Below the pieces are notes generated by a model that saw only the letters and a program-made list of their open reading frames with translations, did not search any database and had not been told where the DNA came from. This document shows positions 25,257 through 36,055 of a stretch of 64,000 nucleotides of DNA, piece after piece. Source of the stretch: Trichobilharzia szidati (lineage: Eukaryota > Platyhelminthes > Trematoda > Strigeidida > Schistosomatidae); contig OX235271.1 in NCBI GenBank assembly GCA_944472155.2, positions 124,253,329-124,317,328 on the forward strand. Reading direction: 5' to 3'. Position 1 is the stretch's first letter. The number at the start of each line of letters is the position of its first letter. Made by a program: the position numbers and the translations under genes.

Positions 25257-25400
25257 ATATGTGGTTTATTACTTAAAACATAATTGAAACGACACGCATA
25301 CTTCTGATCAGTCTGAGTGCAAGTAGACCATTCACAGTGAACATTAATGTTTACTCGACAGGTAACTGTTATCTGAACCCTACCTGTTTCATTTGTTTAG

Positions 25401-25622
25401 GACACTTCTCATAAGCTCCGTATACTAAATGATCAATTTTTGGTAGTTTATCCAATCCCAATCGCTCGAATTATGAGCAAAAACGTCGACGATTTGGTAA
25501 TAACTTTAGAGCAATTAACCAACCAGAATTACCTAAGTCGCAATTTTGAGTTCCAAAGTGATTTTATTTCACCTCATTTAATATTAACAATAACAAATAA
25601 TGATAATCTTGATAAAAATTAA
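25401..25622 (+). other. Candidate alternative terminal exon in intron 1 (speculative)
   Basis: A strong acceptor (pyrimidine-rich CCTGTTTCATTTGTTTAG) is followed at once by 73 open codons in phase 0, the phase left by exon A, then TAA at 25620-25622. Spliced from exon A it would give a cadherin cut short after four repeats with a novel tail (DTSHKLRILN onwards) and no membrane anchor. The peptide matches no family I know, it lacks a clear AATAAA downstream, and open frames of this size occur by chance in this AT-rich DNA. Confidence 0.2.
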
Positions 25623-26944
25623 TATTTTATAAAATCATGACTTGAATTACGCCGCAAACGGTTCGGATCCTAAGCAAGTAGGGAACATACGCTATTCACA
25701 GATTGAAGTACGGCATAGTAGTAAGTACAAGTGAACACGAAATCTAACCATACAAATTTTTAACGATTACCATTTTCAAGTATCTGAATAATGAGTAGGT
25801 CTCACGAAACCTGATAAGTTAATCCGTCTCGCTTCTAAAGAAAACATTTCTATGTTTTAATTTTTGTGTAAGTCTACCTAATGAGTGATGAGAATAATGA
25901 ATTTGAGGGATTTTCACAAATTTCGATCAGGAAAGCCTTATATCCATTAATTCTGACAGTACATTTCAATAATACTTGGGATTCATTTGAAACGTATGTC
26001 GTTTATTCAGAGTTATTAATGCCCGTTTTATCATCTGAATTTTCGATTCTTAAAAAATGTTTAAATTTTTCAAAAACTTTTTGGTTTTCAACTGTCATTT
26101 TCATTGCTAATCTCAAACGTTTCAGTTGGCATAAGTCGGTAAACTTTTTTGCATAATGGTCTACTTAGATCTATTTAGACCTCGCTTTAAAAAAGTAATC
26201 AGGTAACAGGTCAAAGTTGACCTTTTAATCTGATTGGATTTTAGCCGGACTAATGAATGCAGCTGAAGTATGCCTTACCAGCATAATGCCTTAAAAGAAA
26301 ATACTTCCTTACACCTTACAATGAATGTTGTGTAAAAATATTAGGATGAATTTATTTTATTCTATTCTACGGATCCAATCATGAAAGAATTTCCTTATTT
26401 TATTAACCCATTTCAGTGATTTGAGTAGATTTAGCCGTAGTTATCAAAGAAAGTGAATACAAATGCAACTACATTGCTTTTAAAGGGGAACATGAAGGTG
26501 ATGGGACTTTTCAAAAAGTAAAAGAATTTACAACTACAATGATTGCATAGCTGCCACTTGCAAAATTATTTAGACTGCCTTATCGTAAAACTTCTGCACA
26601 TTACATTTAAGCTTATATAATCCTCTCTTTACACATTCTCTTGAGATTTAACGCTAACAATTGAAAGAAGCCAACTAAAGTAACCGATTCGCTTTAAATA
26701 AAACCATGATTACACATAAACAATGTATTTTATGAATCATCTTGCTAGTATTTTCGTTCCTTCCTTATATCAATTCCATAACTTGTCGTTGTGCATCAAA
26801 CACATTGTGTGTTAAGTTATTCCCTGTCACATTAACTGCATGCGATATATGATATCATGTTGAGTACTGAGTTGAGTTGAATATCTTTCCCTGCTGATTT
26901 AGAATTGAGATTATGTTAACTTCCGTGCGTGTATCTGTACTATT
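25623..26944. other. Intron 1, sixth part: unassigned
   Basis: AT-rich. The 91-codon open frame at 25881-26156 has no recognisable domain; I do not call it a gene. Confidence 0.5.
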
Positions 26945-27590
26945 ATATTATTTTAGTATTTCCTTGGCTTTCGAGGGAAATATGGAGCTTCAACAATACA
27001 TCTCCACTTCGTTCTGCTTTCTCCTGTCTTTTGTAGCTAGGATCACGACTGCCCATAATCTCTCGTCCTCTCTTTCCACGATCTCCTACATGTCATCCTC
27101 AGGAGACCCAATCGTCATTTCCCATTCCCACTCCACCCAGTGGCCTGCTGTGTGTCACAACCAACAGTCCCCTCAGAGTGTGCTCGATTCATCTCCACTT
27201 TCTCCTCAATATTTATTGAGTAATAGGTTGTTGACTAGTTTGTTCCCATAGTTTATCATTGCTAATTCTTTCCCGCCGGCCATTTCATCTTCACTATGCA
27301 GCCAGTGAAGGGAGCTGTTGATAAAGTCAGCAGCGGTCTGTTGGAAATGCTTTCGTGGCTAGCGTGCCAAGTTTCTGACTCATATAGAAGAACTGACTGA
27401 CTTCACATTTGTGCTGGAAATCTGAGTCGTGTTGTTTATTCTGGCTGAGTGTAGAAGATTTCCAAACTTGTTTCAGGTTGATGAATTTGTATCTCACCTT
27501 TCCGATCTTAGTTGGCTTTGACATCTTCGACCATTCCGCCTGCCTATGACTGAAAAGATGCTGCCTAGATAAATGCATACGTACTCGTAT
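26945..27590 (-). mobile_element. 5'-truncated RTE-clade LINE fragment, divergent subfamily, copy 1
   Basis: The reverse complement follows the last 640 bases of the RTE element, from the KARNTFINLKP segment to the 3' end (GTTGAAGCTCCATATTTCCC). It shares private changes with the copy at 31525-32580, notably GTTGGTTGTGACACACAGC where the intact element has the SDIARQAL codons, and AAATTCATCAACCTGAAACA. Several frameshifts; non-coding. Confidence 0.85.
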
Positions 27591-28981
27591 TTATTAATAG
27601 GCTGATCTAGGTCTCGTTTGTATCCCATCTGAAGTCTTCGTAATATAAATTTTTAAATGATATATTTGGAACAGCAGAAATTTTCACGTGACATTTATCA
27701 TATGACGGAAACAGAATTTCACTAGAGAAGGATGATGAAACATTTTTGTTTAGCAGAAACGTAAAGAATTTGCCGAAAATTTGTACTTCAGATCTATAAA
27801 CTAAACACAGATAATTGGAAATATAAAGAATGGGTCTTGAACAATCCCACTTAGCAAATGTCTTATTCAAACTACTAATCTGATTTTAGTAAATAAAATT
27901 TTTTTCTTCTATACACTTAGTGAGGCTTGAACGACTAATATGCTGATTGTTTGAAGATGAGAAATACATGTTGGGAACTCCCTTAATTTTAATATGTCAC
28001 TGAAGTTGAAGCCGTGCTTTCAAAAAGAACTAAACCCAGTGGTCAATAAAACTGCATAAAGTAATAGTAATTTTCTTATAAATATTGATATGGTCCGAAA
28101 GATATAGTTCTGGAAATTGTTTGCCTATCCACAGCAGTCCGTTAAAGTTTACTTCAGCACGCTGACAACCTAATTGTTGAAGAAAAAATAAGTGATAAAT
28201 GACGAAAAACATAAACGAATTCCTGCAGTTAGTGTACTCGGCTTTTGTCTCAGTGAAATCTACTCAAATCAATCCATTCTTCAAAAATAACTTTAAAAAA
28301 GCTTGATGACACCCATGAATTCAAATTTAATTCACTACCTACTACTTCAAGATAATCTCAGAGAGTCTTGCAATCACCTGACAAAGCACTCATTTCTTAA
28401 ATGGATATCATAATGAATGGCAGGAGAAGAAATAGTTGAGCACCTAGTGTGATGTAATGTTGTCCATTACCATGACAGCTAGGTATTACCATGGTGACTG
28501 CAGTGAAATGATTACCTAGTTAGCATTTGGGTCTCGTAGCTCAGTTAGTAGAGAGCTGGTAGTTGGAATCTTGCCACAGAGCAAATGTTTGTTTCACCTT
28601 CAGTCATCACCCATTACATAAATCAAAGCCTTGTCCATTGCAATATCTCAAACAATTTCTCAGAAAATACTTTATTTTATCCCTTCAGAAATATTAAACT
28701 GTTGGAAACACAAAACCATCAGCCATTATTACATTTGTATCTGTGTATCTTATAGGTGGCAATATGACAGATAGATTTAAATTATCTTTACTTGCTTCTC
28801 TGATGATCGGTTTGTCTAGGATGCATAGCATGATGTATATCTGTTTATGAATTGGTCTCCAACGTTTCATGGATTAATATAAATTCATATAAAATTACCA
28901 ACTCTACATGGTAAACTGTTCATAAAATGAAGAGGAACAAAAAACCTGTCAACGAAAGCACTCTAAAATCATATCAGACAA
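27591..28981. other. Intron 1, seventh part: unassigned apart from a tRNA-like piece
   Basis: AT-rich; the 87-codon minus frame at 27607-27870 shows no domain. A tRNA-like D-arm sequence lies at 28531-28585. Confidence 0.5.
28531..28585 (+). repeat. tRNA-like (SINE head) fragment with a box A
   Basis: GGTCTCGTAGCTCAGTTAGT followed by AGAGAGCTGG resembles the 5' half and box A of a tRNA gene. The anticodon arm cannot be folded cleanly and no proper box B follows, so it is more likely a SINE head or relic than a functional tRNA gene. Confidence 0.35.
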
Positions 28982-29002
28982 GATCTGAAGAGTACTTAGT
29001 AT
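28982..29002. repeat. Target-site duplication, left copy (21 bp)
   Basis: GATCTGAAGAGTACTTAGTA plus T; repeated with one mismatch at 29328-29348. Confidence 0.85.
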
Positions 29003-29327
29003 TATTACTATTATCTCCTTTAGTTCCTGGAGGAACATAGGGCTTCAGCCCCACGTATCCTTTGATTTCGGTTCTCCACCAACATTTTTACCTGGCTGCA
29101 CGTCTCCCCACATGCTTTCATTTCCTCTTCACATGACCTTACCCATGTCACCTTCGCACTGAAGACCAACTTGCCACTTCCCATTCGGGTTCCACTGGAG
29201 AGACGGCCTGGAGTGTGACGTCACTTGATGCTTTTCTCTGAGTATAGCCAATCCACCTTCATTTCTTCCTTCATATTTATGGCATAATCGGTTCCTGGTT
29301 GGTTCACTCTCAGAGATCTCTGTTGCT
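29003..29327 (-). mobile_element. Short 5'-truncated RTE-type LINE insertion with target-site duplication
   Basis: A 325-bp minus-strand fragment. At its 3' end, CTCCTTTAGTTCCTGGAGGA followed by ACATAGGGCTTCAGCC is the antisense of the RTE terminus, preceded by an (ATT)-type tail. The interior keeps blocks antisense to WRRSCEEEM and the KWRW region, but is diverged from the intact element. A 21-bp near-perfect duplication (20 of 21) flanks it, so the truncated unit is the whole insertion. Confidence 0.85.
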
Positions 29328-29348
29328 GATCTGAAGAGTACTCAGTAT
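29328..29348. repeat. Target-site duplication, right copy (21 bp)
   Basis: Differs from 28982-29002 by one T-to-C change. Confidence 0.85.
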
Positions 29349-31524
29349 ATACAGCCTCAAAAATTTTTTAGAACACTAAATGCAAATCAAAGTTCTCCAG
29401 TTTATTGAAAAGACGAAATTCTCAAACATATGATGATCTAATTGCGTGTAGAATGTGTTGCATTATATATCAGGTGAAATTTTCGAGAAATCAAGGTCTG
29501 AAAAAAATTAACAATCGTGAAGAACATCTACGGGCAGAAGTACTCCATACAAAATGGAATTCATATCTCCTGAATAGGAATGACAGTTGCAAACAGAATT
29601 TAACGTGACGTTAAAATTCTCCCAAAAATTAGCGTAATCAGCACAACAGCAACAATAATAATACGAAGGTGGAGTTTCGAGTGCGATTTACTACTTATAA
29701 TCATGGCAATGTATCCACTCCACTCCCTAACTTTATATATATGCAATAGAAATGATGCACGACTTATCCAGCATGGATGGAAAATTTCATAAGGAAAAAG
29801 GAATCAAAATTAAACATAAAATGGTTAGGAAGTCATATGGACACATTGATATGACAATTAGCAACAAATTATTCTCCAAATATCATGATTAATTACTACT
29901 ATATTACTGTGTTTTATCAATTAACCTTATATAACATGGAATTATATTCTACCACAATGCACAAAGTTCATTGTTACACTAAGGAGAAGTTTTCATAACA
30001 CAAACTCATGCTGACTTATAACTTTACCATTTACCATATTTCAACAATATTAACTGGATTGTTGTCTTTATCACTTCAGTCATTTGTTAACGCAGAATTT
30101 CATCGTCCAGTTGTGCTTTAATTATGTTGTCTACATAGACTCAGATTTCGTAAGGTCTAGTTTACTAATGTTTAGGGAGAGTCCATTGGAATTAGTCAAA
30201 GAAAGGTCTATAATCAAACACTGTTTTACTTTTCGTCATACTAGATTTGAATTTGATTGGTTCACTGAGTTAAACCTATCTGCTTTTATCATGCTGTCCA
30301 ACTTATTTTGTTATAATTTGTTTGATTATGATAATAGTCAAATTTCAGATAAGCTGTTCGGAAATGGCTGAAATAAATGTGGGTTGTAATTAAAGGTTTT
30401 ACCTAGCGCTTACTGATTTAAACGGTAAAGCAATGTGTATCACATTCTAGATACAATTAGTAGCCGTCATATTGGTTATTTACAGTACCACAGTATCTCC
30501 CAAACATAATTAATCACGTTCTACTTTTATCTCACTATGCTTCTATAAGCTCTTAAATACTTGAACCACTAGCATCAAATGCTATCATTTTTACACAAGG
30601 GGTTTTTCGAATCATTATCACTAATGTTTATCATCCCTGAAAATTTTCTCTTTGTCGCAACCAACTTCAGATTTAGAGACGTGTATCGTATACCGCGATG
30701 CCTAGATTTTATTAGTTGGATTGTAAATCGAACAAGATTACTGATATGACATGGAATCACATTATATTGAGCTTGTGTTTACCACAGGTGACAGGTATGA
30801 TTTAGTTACTGGCGTTTTGCTAATTTTATCCAGTCTTTAGCACGTTTTTACTGTGTCAATGAATAATACACTTTTTAAAACCTGTTTCTTCTCCTATACA
30901 TACTCTTGCTACATCACTTTTAGATTTCAGCAAATTAGGCTGTTAGTCTTATAATTCTTAATAAAATAGCGTTTGTGATACTCTAATTTTAGCCACAAGG
31001 TCCAATCCAACTGCAAAGGAAGCTTTCGTTTCACCAATAATTACGACTCATGAAAGAAGTATCCCATATTATCTTAATCGTTTAGTTTAAGCAGCATGCC
31101 TGTAACTAGTTATTATGTTGATGAAATACTCTAAAACAGATGAAGTATCATACTACTTCCAAAACACATGATTGTAACTGATGTTAGACTAAAAGCATTT
31201 CCGTTACCATCAGTAAAACTGAATTGTAATAACGCGAAGTAAATAGACAGTAATCACAAGCATTTATTTATTTATTTTTATTCAACAAGTGCTTAAATGA
31301 AGGTGATAATCTTTTTAAAACTTTTCCTCTCTAACATTATGAATGATGTCCACCAGACATTCTTATGTCCTTTCTAATACATTCCAAAAAGATAAGCAAT
31401 ATGTCTTTAGGGACATAATCTCGGAAGGGTTTCTGAAAAAATCCATAAATACTAATTCATATGAATATTTTTCTTTCACTAACTTTACTTACTCTAAATC
31501 TTTTTTGTCAACTGTAATCTCAAA
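29349..31524. other. Intron 1, eighth part: mostly unassigned
   Basis: AT-rich; contains a diverged copy of the Penelope-associated repeat at about 29848-29962. The 95-codon frame at 30084-30371 has no recognisable domain. A (TTTA)n tract lies near 31263-31278. Confidence 0.5.
29848..29962 (+). repeat. Diverged copy of the Penelope-associated terminal repeat
   Basis: Shares ATTGATATGACAATTAGCAA, TTAATTACTACTATATTACT, AACATGGAATTATATTCTAC and CACAATGCACAAAGTTC in the order seen in the reverse complement of 18551-18681. No Penelope coding sequence lies beside it. Confidence 0.55.
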
Positions 31525-32580
31525 GGTGATAACTTCAACAGCTATATGACACTGCCATGTGCGAAGTGAACTACGACGAGGAATTCAATGAAGCATTTGG
31601 ACTGAGTATGGAGGATAGACAAAGCTGCCTGACTACTGTCACCGATGGTACTCATTAACGTAGTGGAAGGGATTATGAGTCAGACTGTGGGGTGCCAGGA
31701 GACAGATATAAGTTGGACTGACAGATAAGAGATCTCTAGAAGATCTGGATTTCGCAGATGACCTTTATTTAATTTCACGCACACTCGAAGACTTGCAGGC
31801 AAAAGCCAACAAACTGGCTGAAGAAGCAGTCAGTGAATACAGGACTGCAGGTTAACATAAAGAAGATGAAGGCAATGAAGATAACCAACCAAAAGAAACA
31901 ACTACCAGTACCAAACACCATCAACGGGAGAGATTTGACAGAGAATACTTCCCTTAATTATCTAGGCATCATCGTTTCAGCAACAAGAAGCCGGAACGGT
32001 TGAAGATGTCAAAGCCAACTAGGATCGGAAAGGTGAGATACAAATTCATCAACCTGAAACAAGTTTGAAAATCTTCTACTCTTAGGAAGAATTAACAACA
32101 AGATTCGGATTTCCAGCACAAATGTTAAGTCAGTCAGTTCTCATATATGAGTCAGAAACTTGGCACGCTAGTCACGAAAAGCATTTCCAACAGACTGCTG
32201 CTAACATTTATCAACATCTGTCTTCACTGGCTGCATACTGACGATCTGATGGCCGGCGAGAAAGAATTAGCAATGATAAACTATGGGAACAAACTAGTCA
32301 ACAACCTATTGCTCAATAAATATTGAGCAGAAAGTGGAGATGAATCAAGCACACTCTGAGGGGACTGTTGGTTGTGACACACAGCGGGCTACTGGGTGGA
32401 GTGGGAATGGGAAATGATGATTTGGTCTTCTGAGGACGACATGGAGAAGATCGTGGAAGGAGGAGACGAGAGATTATGGGCAGTCATGTGTTTAGGTAAA
32501 GAAGACAGGAGAAAGCAGAATGAAGTGGAGATGTATTGTTGAAGGTCTATATTCCTCTCGTAAGCCAGGGGAATATTAAC
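31525..32580 (+). mobile_element. 5'-truncated RTE-clade LINE fragment, divergent subfamily, copy 2
   Basis: The + strand runs from the QLYDNGT region (CAACAGCTATATGACACTGC), through AGCATTTGGACTGAGTATGG (AFGVNTG) and GATCTGGATTTCGCAGATGA (DLDFADD, the catalytic box), to the 3' end before AATATTAAC. Frameshifts break it throughout. It carries the same private changes as the opposite-strand copy at 26945-27590, about 4 kb away, and is longer, reaching into the RT palm. Confidence 0.88.
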
Positions 32581-34395
32581 AATATTAATGAATGAATAAT
32601 CTTCGTTAGTTTTGTTTAAATAGAATAAAAGAATTACACTTCAGCGCGAGATTAGAAAAGACGTGAAACATGTTGTTAACTTAAAGGTAAAATATGGTAA
32701 AAAATAAAATTCTGAAGAAGTAAAATGTTAAAGTTATTGCTTTATATTTTTTTACACCTACCTTGTTATTATTCATTTGGTTTGGCTAACCCGTTTCACG
32801 GCTACGTGAACACTTCTGTTATGTCTAGCCTTAGAGAATATTTATCACCTGGCTATGTAATAATATCTGTTTCTTTGTTTTCTTTATATATTTTGTATAA
32901 TTTGTTTCCGATTTATTTGTCATAATGTTCTAAAATAAACTAGTTATTCAGTTAAAAACAGATTTGTGTTTTATGTTTTCATTGCATTTACTAATGCTTC
33001 AGACTCATGCACATGTTTTTTTTGGTATTTTTACTACATTTAACAAACATTGACTTTGGTGATTATCATCCACATTTCTTTCTAAATATTTAGTCCTGGC
33101 AAACTACACATTCGCGATGAAGGAAGACACTTTAACCTGAGTGAAGTTAGTACAAATAATATATTTAAAAATTACCAAACGGATATGTCACATGTACGTT
33201 TGTACGGTATAAAAACAGTTTCAAAAAAGTTCTTGTAATAAACAGACGTGATTTCTTTTTGTTGAAATAAAATAGGTGGATACATTACGGTTAACAAACA
33301 ATATTTGCTGTCTGGATTTAACATCTAGAAATGTCACTGGATTTTTAACAACATATTTATAAATTTAAAGTGTAAAACACTGGGGATTTGTAGTTTAGGC
33401 GAGTATTTTTATTGCTGTTGTGTCCTCCATGTTGTCTGATTTAATCACAAAGCTTTCATTGTCGTGCTAGAAAATATGTGAAGTTACATTAGAGAAAATT
33501 CTGGAGATGTTCTGTTCTCTCAGTTAAACAACCCATCTCAGAAACCACAATTACATCAAAAAAGCTAGGCAGCTTTTAAGTGCTATTAAACTAATACATT
33601 TATCGAACGGAAGAATTTATTATTTCCATATAAATATTAACATTGTATCAAACCTATTTTTCTGTCTCATACACTTGATAGCATTTAGAATAAAGTTGAT
33701 GTCTCTGAACGTATATGTCGAAGTATTACTGGGTTACCTTGCATTAACACAGTTTTTTAGACTAGCAATTAAAAAGGGACTAGTGATCAGAACAATGTAA
33801 TCTAGAATCTAGATTTTGGTAATTTACGGATATAGTAGATTTCAGCATAAATGAAAATACAATTGGTGCTACATGCAGAGTTTTGTTTTATTCATAAGCT
33901 CTTCATGGAGTCAGCTTAAGTTTGTTTGAAATATGACACCCTATTACTTTGATAAGTACAGATGTTCTGTTGGTTGTAACAGTGTCTTATAAAGTGATAT
34001 AACTATTGACTTAAGTATAAGTTTACGTATCTTAAAGTCCGTAACACAGACTTCACATTTTTAATTACTGAGAGCTTACACAATTAAACAGTTGGTTAGT
34101 GAAGAAGTTTGCTTGACAGTGCTGCTTATATAGTAAAATAATTCATTATAACTGCTTTTAACTTACACTGTAATTTCTGAGAGCTTTTTGATCCCTGGTT
34201 TTAGAAATCTGTTTTACCAACTATTTACACAAATGGTATCTCAGTATTTTTGAGTCACGCGGTTCAATAACCAATCTTATCTGAGTTTTTATAGATTGCT
34301 GAAACATTGGAAATATCTATTATGTACATGTATTCACAGAGTTATTTTTTATTTCTCAATGCACTTTCAATTTAACCTCAATACTTCCCATCCAG
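32581..34395. other. Intron 1, last part: unassigned
   Basis: AT-rich, ending in the pyrimidine-rich tract and TCCAG acceptor of exon B. No element recognised. Confidence 0.55.
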
Positions 34396-34605
34396 GTAAT
34401 GGAAGAGAACCAACCTAATTCAACGGTCGGTAGGATAGTAGCAACTGACAAAGATGCTGATCAAAATGGCAAGGTGAATTACAGAATAGAGTGGTCAAAA
34501 CTGTATAAACATTATGAAAATGTATTTGCGCTAACTGAAGATGGGAAATTAATTGCAACGCAAAGTTTGGACAGGGAACGTGTTCCAAATGGATACCATT
34601 TTATG
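34396..34605 (+). CDS. Cadherin-like protein, exon B
   Basis: Seventy codons between a TCCAG acceptor and a GTGAGT donor at 34606, both phase 0. It begins V-M-E-E-N, completing the strand opened by HYKIH at the end of exon A. It carries the repeat core ATDKDADQNGKVNY (the DxDxGxNG calcium motif) and LDRE (in SLDRERVPNG), ending inside the same repeat. It lies 32.9 kb from the previous exon; the frame continuity and the mid-repeat join make the link convincing. Confidence 0.92.
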
Positions 34606-34737
34606 GTGAGTTAAACTGCTTTCTTCCATATTACCTATGATCTAAGGAATTTATCTTTACGAATTTATCAAAAGAAACTTACATTTAACTTTGAAATATT
34701 GGTTTTGGTATGGAATTTTGTTTGTTTGACTGTTTGG

Positions 34738-34925
34738 AGGATTTCCTCATGAGCTGACATCAGTTATAGAACCATTGCAAAACGTGAAGGTACTAGACAG
34801 CCAGCTGTTTCGTTAGCCTAGTTTGGGACTCTTCACTAATAGGCACCCACACTGTGAAGTTCGAACCCATGACCTTCTAGTTACAAGGCGAAATTGTAGA
34901 CCATTAAACCACTGGGACGAGGCAC
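34738..34925 (-). mobile_element. SINE, second tRNA-derived family, fullest copy
   Basis: On the minus strand the head reads CCCAGTGGTTTAATGGTCTA (box A-like) then GGGTTCGAAC (box B), followed by a body with AGTCCCAAACTAGGC and CGAAACAGCTGG and ending near GAGGAAATCC. A relative in the same orientation lies at 50409-50580 and partial ones at 8345, 36540 and 48745. No tail of A residues or clear target duplication is visible. Confidence 0.65.
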
Positions 34926-35442
34926 TATACATTAACTAACTTAGTTATAGAATGGACGAAAATCCACAGACCACTTTTCAGACATTAATGATAACTACTC
35001 AGACACAGTTATTCAGAACACAGTTGTTTGAGTTTTCTCATTGGTGATATATCAGGTACATTTTTAAAGTTATGTAGTATTTGCTACTTATAATTAGGTA
35101 TGAGTAGTATGTCGAGTAAAGTGTATAGGAAAAAATGGTGAATTTGTGTAATAAATTCAGCGAAGAAAAAATATGAGAAGAAAATAACAAAACCGAGAAG
35201 AATCCAACTGAAAACAATCAAGGAAGATGATATTATTATTCGCAAGTTGTGCGACCAATGGCAGGTTTTTATAATTTTCAAAATTTAAATTGTATTTTCT
35301 CACAAAAAGCCTCACTTCTGGCTACACATGTGTAGTTTACTTTAGATACACTTTACTCTACTGTGCTAAACATGAAAAATAAACAGTCACCCATTAGTAA
35401 AGATAAGCATTCTCACTTTAGAAATTCAATACAACTGAACAT
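34926..35442. other. Intron 2 segment, unassigned
   Basis: AT-rich; no recognisable element between the SINE and the inverted-arm hammerhead SINE. Confidence 0.5.
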
Positions 35443-35522
35443 TTTTGATTGCACACTAGTCAGTAACTAGTGTAGTGCGTCTAGTCCTATCTTTGGTGCA
35501 GACTGAATTCTATCGGTCAAGC
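35443..35522 (+). repeat. Inverted arm (left) flanking hammerhead SINE 1
   Basis: About 80 bases that match the reverse complement of 35754-35833 with about eight differences (core GCACACTAGTCAGTAACTAG and GCGTCTAGTCCTATCTT). Together with the SINE between them they could form a long stem-loop. Confidence 0.85.
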
Positions 35523-35756
35523 TTGCAATGTGGCCACCATGCTAGGTGGCTCGCCATTATGGTGAACTGTGAATTGTTGGTAATAGATGGTTGGAGGCGA
35601 TCCGCAGGAAGCCTTGGACCTAGATTTCGTGCCAATTGGCACTCATCAGCAAGGCGTATCTGCAGCACTGAAGGAACTGATGTCCCTTCTGAGATTCGAA
35701 CCCGCGTCACCCAGTGCTGCAGGCAGAGACGTTACCACTGAGCTACTCAGGCTCGC
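35523..35756 (-). mobile_element. Hammerhead-bearing tRNA-type SINE (Sm-alpha-like), copy 1
   Basis: Minus-strand unit of about 230 bp. It opens GCGAGCCTGAGTAGCTCAGT (box A TAGCTCAGTGG), box B is GGTTCGAATC, then a short spacer and a complete hammerhead at 35611-35655, then a tail through CGCCTCCAACCATCTATTAC. Known schistosome Sm-alpha repeats pair a pol III promoter with an active hammerhead ribozyme in this order. The unit lies between two inverted arms and is antisense to the cadherin gene. Confidence 0.88.
35611..35655 (-). ncRNA. Type I hammerhead ribozyme, intact core
   Basis: Minus-strand order: GCCTTG, CTGATGA (core box 1), GTGCCAATTGGCAC (stem II, five pairs with an AATT loop), GAAA (core box 2), TCTAGGTC, then CAAGGC. 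GCCTTG pairs with CAAGGC for a six-pair stem I. Stem III is very short: A-T, T-G and C-G pairs closed by a two-base loop. The cleavage site is predicted after the GTC. All invariant core bases are present. Minimal stem III is a known trait of schistosome hammerheads, which often act as dimers. Confidence 0.88.
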
Positions 35757-35833
35757 TTGACTGATAGAATTCAGTCTGCAGCGAAGATAGGACTAGACGC
35801 ATTACACTAGTTACTGACTAGTGTGCCATCAAA
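35754..35833 (-). repeat. Inverted arm (right) flanking hammerhead SINE 1
   Basis: Reverse-complement partner of 35443-35522. Its inner end overlaps the first bases of the SINE head by about three bases. Confidence 0.85.
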
Positions 35834-35865
35834 AATATCCAATACAGTCATACAGGAGGTCAATC

Positions 35866-36055
35866 GCGAGCCTGAATAGCTCAGTGGTAACATCTCTGCC
35901 TGCAGCACTGGGTGATGTGGGTTCGAATCTCAGAAGGGACATCAGTTCCTTCAGGGTTGCAGATACGCTTTGCTGATGAGTGCCAACTAGCACGAAACCC
36001 AGGTCGAAAGCTTGCTGCCGATTGCCTCCAACCATCTGTTAACAACTGAACATTG
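35866..36055 (+). mobile_element. Hammerhead-bearing tRNA-type SINE (Sm-alpha-like), copy 2
   Basis: Plus-strand copy, divergent to copy 1: head GCGAGCCTGAATAGCTCAGT, box B GGTTCGAATC, then a hammerhead at 35967-36011, ending near CCTCCAACCATCTGTTAACA. It starts about 30 bases after the right inverted arm of copy 1, so the two SINEs are head to head. It lacks the inverted arms and the longer tail of copy 1. Confidence 0.88.
35967..36011 (+). ncRNA. Type I hammerhead ribozyme, one stem I mismatch
   Basis: Order: GCTTTG, CTGATGA, GTGCCAACTAGCAC (stem II of four pairs), GAAA, CCCAGGTC, GAAAGC. The core is intact. Stem I pairs five of six positions; the pair next to the cleavage site is G opposite G, which is expected to weaken cleavage. 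Stem III is A-T, C-G, C-G with a two-base loop. Confidence 0.82.

Noticed and set aside
30084..30371. 95-codon + strand frame
   Set aside because: AT-rich intronic sequence without splice signals or recognisable motifs.
35443..35833. DNA transposon with terminal inverted repeats
   Set aside because: No transposase, no flanking target duplication found at the arm ends, and the interior is a pol III-type SINE; the inverted-arm composite is a better description.
35866..35940. tRNA gene in the hammerhead SINE
   Set aside because: Same reasoning: the tRNA-like head is part of a repeated unit with a ribozyme and tail, found here twice.
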